Source: Chloroflexota bacterium
Lineage (GTDB): Bacteria > Chloroflexota > UBA6077
NCBI GenBank assembly: GCA_021806765.1
Contig: JAJZQR010000240.1
Coordinates: forward strand, 1-8,104
Direction of reading: 5' to 3'
DNA: 8,104 nt
The notes beneath the pieces were generated by a model. The model saw only the letters and a program-made list of their open reading frames with translations, was not told where the DNA came from and searched no databases. Made by a program: the position numbers and the translations under genes. Every line of letters starts with the position of its first letter. The first letter of the stretch is position 1. Shown here piece by piece: positions 1-5,727 of this stretch.

Positions 1-189
1 GATGGACGGGAGACTACGCTCCTTCGGGCGGACTATGCCGTCCGGGCGGTGCAGCTACCTGCCGGCAGCCATAGGGTCCGCTTCTCCTACGAGCCTCTCT
101 CCCTCAAGCTCGGTCTCGGTTTGACCGTTCTCGGCCTCGCTGCGCTGGTGGCGCTGCTGCTGCCCCGCCGTCTGCTCCGGCGTCGCTGA
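1..189 (+). CDS. C-terminal fragment of a YfhO-like membrane protein
   Basis: The frame is open from base 1 to a TGA at 187-189 and gives the last 62 residues of a longer protein. It reads as a beta-rich segment (ADYAVRAVQLPAGSHRVRFSYEP), then one hydrophobic helix (LGLGLTVLGLAALVALLLP), then a very basic tail (RRLLRRR). A final 'DYAFRAV-LPAG-H-V-F-Y-P' strand pair followed by a last transmembrane helix and a positive cytoplasmic end is the usual close of YfhO-family membrane proteins, large multi-pass proteins linked to glycosylation of cell-surface polymers. The family assignment rests on this short tail only; the catalytic or transport part lies outside the window. It converges on the minus-strand propeller gene and has no visible link to the transport cluster. 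Confidence 0.6.
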   Translation, partial: DGRETTLLRADYAVRAVQLPAGSHRVRFSYEPLSLKLGLGLTVLGLAALVALLLPRRLLRRR

Positions 190-262
190 CCCCCCTGAAC
201 GATCCCTATCCCGTGACTTGCTGCAATTTGCGGCAGTTGCGAGGTAGGTGTTCGACCGATGG

Positions 263-322
263 GTGCTGAGTGCTGAGTGCTAGCTCCTGAGTCCTCAGCA
301 CCCAGCACCCAGCACTCAGCAC
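263..322. repeat. Heptamer-repeat inverted repeat (long hairpin) in a convergent gap
   Basis: The left arm at 263-281 is built from the heptamer GTGCTGA repeated; the right arm at 304-322 is built from AGCACCC/AGCACTC units, with one more unit at 297-303. The 19-nt arms pair at 18 of 19 positions, the exception being A276 against C309. Because each arm is a short tandem repeat, they can also pair in shifted registers. The element lies between two convergent genes and could act as a bidirectional terminator, but no T-run follows either arm. It could also be a dispersed intergenic repeat. Confidence 0.75.
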
Positions 323-357
323 TACTTGAAGCTCCCAACGACTCGACCGCGTGAGTC

Positions 358-2328
358 TCATGATTGATCGGTCGGGTCCCACCTCCACAGCTGGCCGCCC
401 AGCGTCAGGGCGTAGACGACCCCGTTCTCGAGGAATCGGGGCGAAGGCGCTACGGCCACCGGGGAGCGATCACCCAGGGTTTCTCCCAGCCTCTGCCACC
501 TGGCGCCTTCGTCCTGAGAAACGAAGACACCGTCGCCGCCGGCCGCCAGCAGCGTGTGGCTTCGAGCGAAGTCGGGGACAGCGACCAGGGAAACCACCGG
601 GAGGCCATGGGTTCCGACCCAGGCCGGCAGCCAGATGGGCCTTATCCCCTCGCGCGTTCGCTCCGTGGCATCGGGAACGATGTGATAGACGGCCTCGGCG
701 TTACCTATGAAGAACTTCTGGTCCTGGCTGAAGGTGTCCGGCACTGCCAGAATCGCCGTCCTGGTGTCGCTGTCCCTGGAGAAGAGGAGCGACCAGGGCG
801 CATCGGGCAGGGTGCGGCTCCAAACCCGCAGCCGGCCTCGCCGGTAGTACAGGGGCACCCGCCAGGTGGCTACCAGCAGGACGTGCTTCCCATCGGCGTC
901 GAGGGCGAGGGTGGCCGCCACCAGAGTCTCGTCGTCGGCGGGAGCCTCCAGCGGGCTCCAATTGGCTCCTCCATCTGCAGACCAGTAAACCGCATTGGCC
1001 GCTGCTGCAGCCATGACGCTATCCTCGGAGAAGGTCGGGGACAGGGCCAGCAGGTTCAACCCCTGGCCGCTCAAGCCCAACCCGTGCCAGCTGGCTCCCC
1101 GGTCGAGGCTCTGGTAAAGGCCATTGGAGGTGGTGGCGTAGAGCCGTCCGTCGGTGGCGAAGGAGGGGGAAAGGGCCAGGGCGCTGATGGTGATCCCCTG
1201 AATTCCGGCTGAAGCCGGTTGCCAGCTCTGGCCGCTGTTCTCGGAGCGGAACACCCCCTCGGTGAGTCCCCAGGTGAAGAGGGTGGAATCGGAGTCGAAC
1301 TCTGGTGACAGGGCGAGGTTGACCAGATAGGTGGCGTCCAACCCCTGGTTGGCTCTCTCCCAGCTCCTCCCGCCGTCCCGGGACTCGATCACGCCTCCAC
1401 CGACCAGCCCTGCCAGGATGACCCGGCCGGCGGGCTCTGCTTCGGCACCCCTGTCGGAGACGGCGAGGCTCAGCACCATCTCAGGCTCAGCGGCAACGAG
1501 GCTCCACGATTGCCCCCCATCGGGGGACAGGCTGATGCCCTGACCGACGGCTGCGGCTATCACCGGGTCCTGGGGGAACTCGGGAGAGAGGGCGAGGGCG
1601 TTGATGGACAGGTCCGGCAGACCGGAGTTGAGGGAGTGCCAGCTGGCCCCGCCGTCGGCGGAGCCGAGTATGCCCTCCTTCTCCGTTCCCGCAAAGATCC
1701 TGCGGTCGGTGGCAAAGTTCGGTGAGATCACCAGACACTGGATGCTGTTGTCGGGTTGAGATGCCCAGACCTGCTTCCAGGAGTTGCCACCGTTGGTGGT
1801 CTGCTGAAGCCCGCCCTCCGTAGCGACGAAGGCGGTTCGGTCCTTTTCGAAGGCGGGTGACATGGCCAGGCCGATGACGGAGAGGTCCGGCAACCCGGAA
1901 TTGCACGGTTTCCACTCATCGCCCCCGTTTCCCGAGAAGAACACGCCGTCGGCCAGGGTGCCGGCCATGACGGCGATGCCGCCGGCAGTGGGGACAGCGG
2001 CCAGGGCAACCACGCCGGATCCATCGCCCACCCGGCCCAGGAGGGTCCAGCTATCCCCTCCGTCGGTGGAACGATGCACGCCTCCATCCGCTGCTCCCGC
2101 GAACAGGGTGCGATCCTTCGGGAAGAACGGAGAGCAGACGATGGACTGGGCAGCGAAGCTGCTGAGCGGATCGCCGCTGATCTTCCAACTCTTGCCGCCA
2201 TCCTCCGAGCGGAAGATGCCGGCATTGGTGGCTGCAAAGGCCAGTTGGTCCTTCCGGAAATCCGGAGATAGGACTATCGCTGGAATGGTGCCACCCTGGC
2301 GTCCAGTCAGGGGAACCCAATGACCCAC
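358..2328 (-). CDS. Asp-box (BNR) repeat beta-propeller protein, no signal peptide
   Basis: A 656-residue protein made almost wholly of repeats. Eleven Asp-box motifs (S-x-D-x-G-x-S-W type) begin near residues 41, 87, 132, 177, 223, 268, 316, 362, 407, 450 and 604, about 45 residues apart. Each is typically preceded by an 'ALSPxFxxDxxxFA' strand. This is the fold of sialidase-like, VPS10/sortilin-like and Ycf48-like propellers. No catalytic sialidase residues are obvious, so a scaffold or binding role is more likely than glycosidase activity; the function is unknown. The GTG at 2326-2328 is chosen because GGGAGGGG lies 5 nt upstream of it; a TTG at 2350-2352 would add 8 residues. The first residues are polar and enter the first blade directly, with no signal peptide or membrane segment. 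It is divergent from the GntR gene. Confidence 0.8.
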   Translation of the reverse strand: MGHWVPLTGRQGGTIPAIVLSPDFRKDQLAFAATNAGIFRSEDGGKSWKISGDPLSSFAAQSIVCSPFFPKDRTLFAGAADGGVHRSTDGGDSWTLLGRVGDGSGVVALAAVPTAGGIAVMAGTLADGVFFSGNGGDEWKPCNSGLPDLSVIGLAMSPAFEKDRTAFVATEGGLQQTTNGGNSWKQVWASQPDNSIQCLVISPNFATDRRIFAGTEKEGILGSADGGASWHSLNSGLPDLSINALALSPEFPQDPVIAAAVGQGISLSPDGGQSWSLVAAEPEMVLSLAVSDRGAEAEPAGRVILAGLVGGGVIESRDGGRSWERANQGLDATYLVNLALSPEFDSDSTLFTWGLTEGVFRSENSGQSWQPASAGIQGITISALALSPSFATDGRLYATTSNGLYQSLDRGASWHGLGLSGQGLNLLALSPTFSEDSVMAAAAANAVYWSADGGANWSPLEAPADDETLVAATLALDADGKHVLLVATWRVPLYYRRGRLRVWSRTLPDAPWSLLFSRDSDTRTAILAVPDTFSQDQKFFIGNAEAVYHIVPDATERTREGIRPIWLPAWVGTHGLPVVSLVAVPDFARSHTLLAAGGDGVFVSQDEGARWQRLGETLGDRSPVAVAPSPRFLENGVVYALTLGGQLWRWDPTDQS

Positions 2329-2333
2329 TTGAT

Positions 2334-2341
2334 CCCCTCCC
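2334..2341 (-). promoter_or_regulatory. Shine-Dalgarno that fixes the propeller gene start
   Basis: On the minus strand GGGAGGGG is followed by the 5-nt spacer ATCAA and then GTG at 2328-2326. This is a better purine-rich site and spacing than anything before the alternative TTG at 2352-2350, so the GTG is preferred. Confidence 0.6.
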
Positions 2342-2466
2342 TTGGCTCGCAAGCCCCCTTCTTGGACCGACGGGGGTCTGCGGTAATCTGCGAACGCCCG
2401 TGCATCGGCGACGGTGTCGCCGGGAGGACGGACGATGATCGACCGGATGAAGGTCTCGGAGGCCTG

Positions 2467-2495
2467 ATAATAGCAGCTTGCGGCGCGAATGCCTA
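2467..2495 (-). promoter_or_regulatory. Probable sigma-70-type promoter of the propeller gene
   Basis: Read on the minus strand, TAGGCA (2495-2490) and TATTAT (2472-2467) are separated by 17 bp, matching the -35 and -10 consensus at 4 of 6 and 5 of 6 positions. Transcription would begin near 2460, giving a leader of about 130 nt before the GTG at 2328. Confidence 0.5.
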
Positions 2496-2523
2496 CCCCA
2501 CCGAAGCGCCCGCGATTTCCCAG

Positions 2524-2552
2524 TTGACGAGAAGGGGGGATCGTACTACACT
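2524..2552 (+). promoter_or_regulatory. Probable sigma-70-type promoter of the GntR/racemase genes
   Basis: TTGACG (2524-2529) and TACACT (2547-2552) are separated by exactly 17 bp. The -35 matches at 5 of 6 positions and the -10 at 4 of 6, keeping the TA---T frame. The predicted start near 2559 leaves about 53 nt of leader before the ATG at 2612 and falls inside the palindrome at 2557-2568. Confidence 0.6.
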
Positions 2553-2556
2553 GCCG

Positions 2557-2568
2557 ACTGTCGACAGT
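2557..2568. promoter_or_regulatory. Palindromic operator candidate for the GntR/FCD regulator
   Basis: ACTGTCGACAGT is a perfect 12-bp palindrome placed 4 bp after the -10 hexamer. Many GntR/FadR-type operators have the form GT-(few bases)-AC with dyad symmetry, which this fits (TGTCGACA core). A weaker outer repeat ACTAC (2545-2549) / GTAGT (2567-2571) surrounds it, and CCGACT (2554-2559) / AGTCGG (2569-2574) is an alternative pairing. A protein bound here would cover the transcription start, so autorepression is the natural inference. Confidence 0.55.
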
Positions 2569-2611
2569 AGTCGGGATCCTGTCGCCAATACTGCAAGGTG
2601 GTGTTCGGCAG

Positions 2612-3328
2612 ATGGATCAGGCCGTCTTCCCCTCCCTCCAGCAGAGCACCCTGCGGATGTCCGCCCTCAGCGTCATTCGGGACAACATCCTCAGCGGGGC
2701 GCTCCGGCCGGGGCAACAGTTGGTTCAGGCGGAGATCGCGGCTCAGATGAACGTCAGCCGTGCCCCTATCCGTGAGGCCTTGCGGCAGTTGGAAGAAGAG
2801 GGGCTCGTCGAGAGTATTCCCTATCGGGGTACCTTCGTATCCAGGGTGACGCAACGCGACATCCTCGAACTGTACAGCCTCCGGGGGGCTCTGGAGTCCA
2901 TGGCGGCGCGGCTGGCCATCTCTCGCTGCAACGAGCAGGACATCGCCCAGTTGGAGGCTATCGTCGCCCGCATGTCGGAGGCCGCGGACGCAGCCGACTA
3001 TCAGGCCATCAACGTAGCCGATCTGGAGTTTCACACTCAGCTGTGCGTTCTCTCCGATCACCAGCATCTGTTGAGAACCTGGAAGATCAACGCCAACCTG
3101 ATCCGGCGGATCCTCTCCTTCCGCAACAGGCTCAGCACCCCCCATGTGGTCGTCGCCATGCACAAGCCCATCGTGGAGGCCATCGGGAACAGGGATGCGG
3201 TTGCGGCCCAGCGGGCCATCGAGGCCCACTGTATCGACTCGGGCGAAGCCCTGTCCTCCATCTGGCCCGACGACGAGGCCGATCTCGGTAGAGAGGTTGC
3301 CCACATCTATGCGGATCTTGGTCATTAA
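2612..3328 (+). CDS. GntR family transcriptional regulator, FadR subfamily (FCD domain)
   Basis: A 238-residue protein of normal length for the family. Residues 14-78 form the winged helix-turn-helix: 'SALSVIRDNILSGALRPGQQL' (written here in part), then recognition-helix sequence VSRAPIREALRQLEEEGLV and the wing RGTFVS. Residues 82-215 form the all-helical FCD effector domain, with the usual metal ligand set Asp137, His141 (DLEFH), His184 (MHKPI) and His206 (EAHC). FCD proteins bind small carboxylates through this metal, so a ring-opened ureide or downstream acid is a reasonable inducer. AAGGTGG at 2595-2601 lies about 10 nt before the ATG. Its 3' end overlaps the racemase start by 20 nt, which ties the two in expression and marks it as the likely local regulator. 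Confidence 0.93.
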   Translation: MDQAVFPSLQQSTLRMSALSVIRDNILSGALRPGQQLVQAEIAAQMNVSRAPIREALRQLEEEGLVESIPYRGTFVSRVTQRDILELYSLRGALESMAARLAISRCNEQDIAQLEAIVARMSEAADAADYQAINVADLEFHTQLCVLSDHQHLLRTWKINANLIRRILSFRNRLSTPHVVVAMHKPIVEAIGNRDAVAAQRAIEAHCIDSGEALSSIWPDDEADLGREVAHIYADLGH

Positions 3329-4007
3329 CCCGAACACCTCCGTTGCCATGACCCGGGCCATCGCCCGGGAGTTGCTGGCGGTGAAGAGGCCGGACACCGA
3401 ACTGGAGGTGGTGAACCCCGAGGAGGGGCCCGAGGCCATCGAGTGCGCCTACGACGAGAGTCGGGCCGTCCCAGAGATGCTCAAGTTGGTCCAGAAGGCC
3501 CCCGAGCAGGGGTTCGATGCCGTGGTCATCGCCTGCTTCTCCGATCCCGGTCTGGACGCCGCCCGGGAGTTGGTGGAGATCCCGGTGGTGGGCATCCAGG
3601 AGGCCTCCATGTACCTGGCCGCCATGCTGGGGTCCTCCTTCGGCGTCCTGACCACTCTGGAACGGCGGGTGCCGGTGCGCAGGCAGTACGCGGCCAGCCT
3701 CGGGCTGGGTGAGAAGTTGGTGGCCACGCCCGTGTTGAACATCCCCGTGGCCGAAACCGTCGGCAGTCTGACCCGGATGAAGGAAACGGCTCTGGCCAGG
3801 TCCCGGGAGGCCCTGGAGAAAGGGGCCGAGGTGCTGATCCTGGGATGCGCCGGCCTCGGGGATTGGGCCCATGACCTGCAGCAGCAGATGGGTGTTCCGG
3901 TCATTAACCCCAACGCCGCAGGACTCAAGATCGCCGAACTGCTGGTAGACCTGAAGCTGGCCCAGAGCAAGGTCTGCACCTTCCAGCGTCCGCGCCACGT
4001 CGTTTAG
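3309..4007 (+). CDS. Hydantoin/allantoin-type racemase (Asp/Glu racemase superfamily)
   Basis: A 232-residue protein starting MRILVINPNTS, the standard N-terminus of the hydantoin racemase branch. The two catalytic acid/base cysteines are visible: Cys76 in VVIACFSDPG and Cys180 in LILGCAGL. These are almost exactly the positions of the known hydantoin racemases (Cys76/Cys181) and close to those of allantoin racemase. The family racemises 5-substituted hydantoins, or allantoin, at C5 without a cofactor in the cytoplasm. The frame is open further upstream to 3144, but the ATG at 3309 matches the family N-terminus and overlaps the gntR end by 20 nt, suggesting translational coupling. The sequence alone does not separate hydantoin from allantoin as substrate. 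The hydantoinase-like gene at 7446 supports a cyclic ureide pathway. Confidence 0.88.
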   Translation: MRILVINPNTSVAMTRAIARELLAVKRPDTELEVVNPEEGPEAIECAYDESRAVPEMLKLVQKAPEQGFDAVVIACFSDPGLDAARELVEIPVVGIQEASMYLAAMLGSSFGVLTTLERRVPVRRQYAASLGLGEKLVATPVLNIPVAETVGSLTRMKETALARSREALEKGAEVLILGCAGLGDWAHDLQQQMGVPVINPNAAGLKIAELLVDLKLAQSKVCTFQRPRHVV

Positions 4008-4009
4008 AA

Positions 4010-4023
4010 CCCCTGCCCAGGGG
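4010..4023 (+). other. Small hairpin directly after the racemase stop
   Basis: CCCCTG-CC-CAGGGG can form a short GC-rich stem 2 nt past the stop codon. There is no T-run after it, so at best it is a weak terminator or an RNA end-stabiliser. The 219 bases to the next start (4008-4226) also hold a 5-bp stem CGCGG/CCGCG at 4073-4087. I found no convincing promoter or known riboswitch in the gap. Confidence 0.35.
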
Positions 4024-4213
4024 CGTGGTCTCGCGGCCCGGAGAGGTCCTCAGCTTTCGTTTGCTGCGCTGTCGCGGAATGGCCGCGCTTAATCCTATTC
4101 GCATCAGAGGGGAGGTGGTGAACTGCCAACCGGGAAGAGTCGGATCCAATGCTGTCTCTATCGCGCAGCCCCATCGTGTCGGTTGTCCAATCCGTGAGAT
4201 TGCCACAGCAAAC

Positions 4214-4220
4214 AAGGAGG
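4214..4220 (+). promoter_or_regulatory. Strong Shine-Dalgarno that fixes the S-component start
   Basis: AAGGAGG with a 6-nt spacer precedes the ATG at 4227-4229. It decides for this start over the in-frame ATG at 4149, which would add 26 polar, arginine-rich residues and has no comparable site. Confidence 0.85.
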
Positions 4221-4226
4221 ACTGGA

Positions 4227-4832
4227 ATGGCAAATGCTGCCGTCGCGAAGGAAAGGCCGAGGTTTACGATCCCTCTGGCGAAGATGTCTCTCAAGGCGTG
4301 GCCTGGCCGCACGGACACCAAAGGCATCGTCAGTTCGCTCATGCTCTCGCTGGTGATGATTGGCATCCTGCAGTTCGGAGAGAGGCTGGATACCATCCTC
4401 ACCGGCGGGCTATTCCCCGTGTCGGGCCGGGTCATCTCCATCACCATGATCGGCCTCGGAACGATGCTGTATGGCGTCGTCGGTGGTCTCATCGTCTCGG
4501 AGATCAATCCCCTGATCGCCACCGCCACGGGCACCAGCCCCATTGCTCCCTTCTTCTTCCTGACCAACGCCGTCCAGGTGCTGTCCGCCTATATCACCGG
4601 TAAGATCTTCGACGACGTCATAACCTGGAAGGCGACCATAACGAATGGCGTTCTGGCCACTGTCTTTCTCGTCGCGCTGTACATCCCGCTGCACATCCTT
4701 TACTTCCACATGCCGGTCGAGAAGATGATGTCCCTGTACGCCATGCAGAGTCTGTTCTCCCTCACAGTTCCCGCCGTCCTCCTTCGAATCCTGCTGAAGG
4801 TGGTTAGGGACGCGGGATTCGTGGAGGAGTAG
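4227..4832 (+). CDS. Putative substrate-binding (S) component of an ECF transporter
   Basis: A 201-residue, strongly hydrophobic protein with five to six probable membrane segments: about residues 33-50, 69-91, 104-125, 138-160 and 170-192, the last possibly split. The N-terminal 30 residues are basic and soluble. The segment after the second helix, SEINPLIATATGTSPIAPFF, is rich in small and polar residues and may line the substrate site. Size, helix number and position directly before an EcfT gene and two ECF ATPase genes make it the S subunit that would choose the substrate. I do not recognise it as any of the vitamin S families (RibU, ThiT, BioY, FolT, PanT). Its flanking racemase and hydantoinase-like genes suggest a cyclic ureide such as a hydantoin or allantoin; this is inference from context. 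Confidence 0.7.
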   Translation: MANAAVAKERPRFTIPLAKMSLKAWPGRTDTKGIVSSLMLSLVMIGILQFGERLDTILTGGLFPVSGRVISITMIGLGTMLYGVVGGLIVSEINPLIATATGTSPIAPFFFLTNAVQVLSAYITGKIFDDVITWKATITNGVLATVFLVALYIPLHILYFHMPVEKMMSLYAMQSLFSLTVPAVLLRILLKVVRDAGFVEE

Positions 4833-4875
4833 AGGGAGACACCAAGCCCTCCAGTCAGAGTCAACTGTCTGACGC

Positions 4876-4902
4876 GCCAGCGGGGACCGCGTCCCCGCTG
4901 GC
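4876..4902 (+). other. Perfect 12-bp GC hairpin between the S and T genes
   Basis: GCCAGCGGGGAC and GTCCCCGCTGGC pair without mismatch around a 3-nt CGC loop, in the 95-nt gap between the S stop and the T start. CTTCCCCC follows rather than a T-run, so a standard intrinsic terminator is doubtful. Partial termination or an mRNA-stabilising stem, keeping S above the shared T/A module, would fit the position. Confidence 0.6.
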
Positions 4903-4927
4903 CTTCCCCCATCACCGGGAGGTAACG

Positions 4928-5725
4928 ATGCCCAAGTTCCTGTTCGCTTCAGCGCTGGAGGAGGACGGGGTCACCTTCTTCTCCAGGCTCCATCCCACTA
5001 CCATGTTGATAGCCCTGGGCTGCATGGTGGTGATCATCTTCTCGACCCTGAACTTCCTGGCCCTGGTGGGGCTCATGGCCTTCCTCTTCCTCATCGTGCT
5101 CCTCGACGGTATGCCGAGGCAAAGCACCTTCACCGTGCTGCTGGTGGTGATCCCGCTCTGTTTCTTCATCACCATGATCCAGGCGCTGACCAATCCCAAC
5201 GAGATCGTCGCCCATCTGTACCTGTTTGGGATGGGGATCCTGGTTTCTCTGCAGGGCATCGTCCTGGGGCTATCCATCACCCTTCGCGTGGCGCTGATGG
5301 CGCTGATCATGACCATCTTCTTCACCGTGGTGCACCCGGTCAAGCTGACCAGAGCACTCTACGACATGGGGATGCCCTTCAAGTTTGCCTACACCTTCGT
5401 CCTGGCGCTTCGCTTCCTGCCGTTGATCCTGGATGAGCTGGCCACGATCAACAACGCTCAGAAGTCTCGAGGCTACGACATCGATAGGGTCAACCCGGCC
5501 ATCAAGGTGCTGAAGATGTTCCCGCTTACCATCCCGCTCATCCTGAGCGCCCTGAAGCGGGCCGACACCATCGCCCTGGCCATGGACCTGAAGGCGTTCA
5601 ACGCCTATCCCAAGCGGACCTTCTTTATCGGCCTGCAGAAGGGCAGCGCCGACACAACGGTTCGGGCCGTCAGCGTCCTGGCGATGGTGTTCTTCGTCGT
5701 AGTCACTTTCCAGGGGATACTGTAA
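4928..5725 (+). CDS. ecfT: ECF transporter transmembrane (T) component, EcfT/CbiQ-like
   Basis: A 265-residue protein with membrane helices near residues 26-60, 68-86, 96-135 and 244-262, and a long amphipathic coupling domain between about 137 and 235. The first coupling motif is present as AQKSRGYDID (Ser180-Arg181-Gly182), the usual x-R-G motif that docks on the ATPases. The second, normally an A-R-G-F-type motif, reads MDLKAFNAYPKRT, with Lys222-Ala223 where Arg-Gly is usual. The following Tyr-Pro-Lys-Arg-Thr matches the family. GGGAGGT at 4917-4923 lies just before the ATG. The protein links the S subunit to ATP hydrolysis by A1 and A2. A1 starts 2 nt after its stop, so the T, A1 and A2 genes form one tight unit. 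Confidence 0.9.
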   Translation: MPKFLFASALEEDGVTFFSRLHPTTMLIALGCMVVIIFSTLNFLALVGLMAFLFLIVLLDGMPRQSTFTVLLVVIPLCFFITMIQALTNPNEIVAHLYLFGMGILVSLQGIVLGLSITLRVALMALIMTIFFTVVHPVKLTRALYDMGMPFKFAYTFVLALRFLPLILDELATINNAQKSRGYDIDRVNPAIKVLKMFPLTIPLILSALKRADTIALAMDLKAFNAYPKRTFFIGLQKGSADTTVRAVSVLAMVFFVVVTFQGIL

Positions 5726-5727
5726 CC

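Noticed and set aside
263..322. CRISPR-like array
   Set aside because: The units are only 7 nt with no spacers; it is a tandem and inverted microrepeat.
364..1212. Long plus-strand open frame opposite the propeller gene (282 codons)
   Set aside because: Proline-, glycine- and glutamine-rich with no recognisable motif; it is a shadow of the repetitive minus-strand gene, which carries clear Asp boxes.
2353..2583. In-frame extension of the propeller frame upstream of 2352, for example reading CYYQASETFIRSS
   Set aside because: The frame stays open, but no ATG, GTG or TTG occurs in it and the likely promoter -10 lies inside it; open frames are common at this GC content.
3144..3308. Upstream extension of the racemase frame to 3144
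   Set aside because: It would run out of frame through the end of gntR, and MRILVINPNTS at 3309 is the normal family N-terminus.
2546..3439. Long minus-strand frames opposite gntR, the racemase and A1
   Set aside because: They mirror well-supported plus-strand genes, have biased His/Gln/Gly content and show no family motif.
4100..4200. Cobalamin-riboswitch-like words (CCGGGAAG near 4130, CGCAGCCCC near 4166) before the transporter genes
   Set aside because: The order and spacing do not match the conserved B12-box core and no supporting long-range stems were found; the words alone are too short.
4149..4226. Longer S-component start at the ATG at 4149
   Set aside because: The added 26 residues are polar and arginine-rich, with no ribosome site; AAGGAGG at 4214-4220 clearly serves the ATG at 4227.
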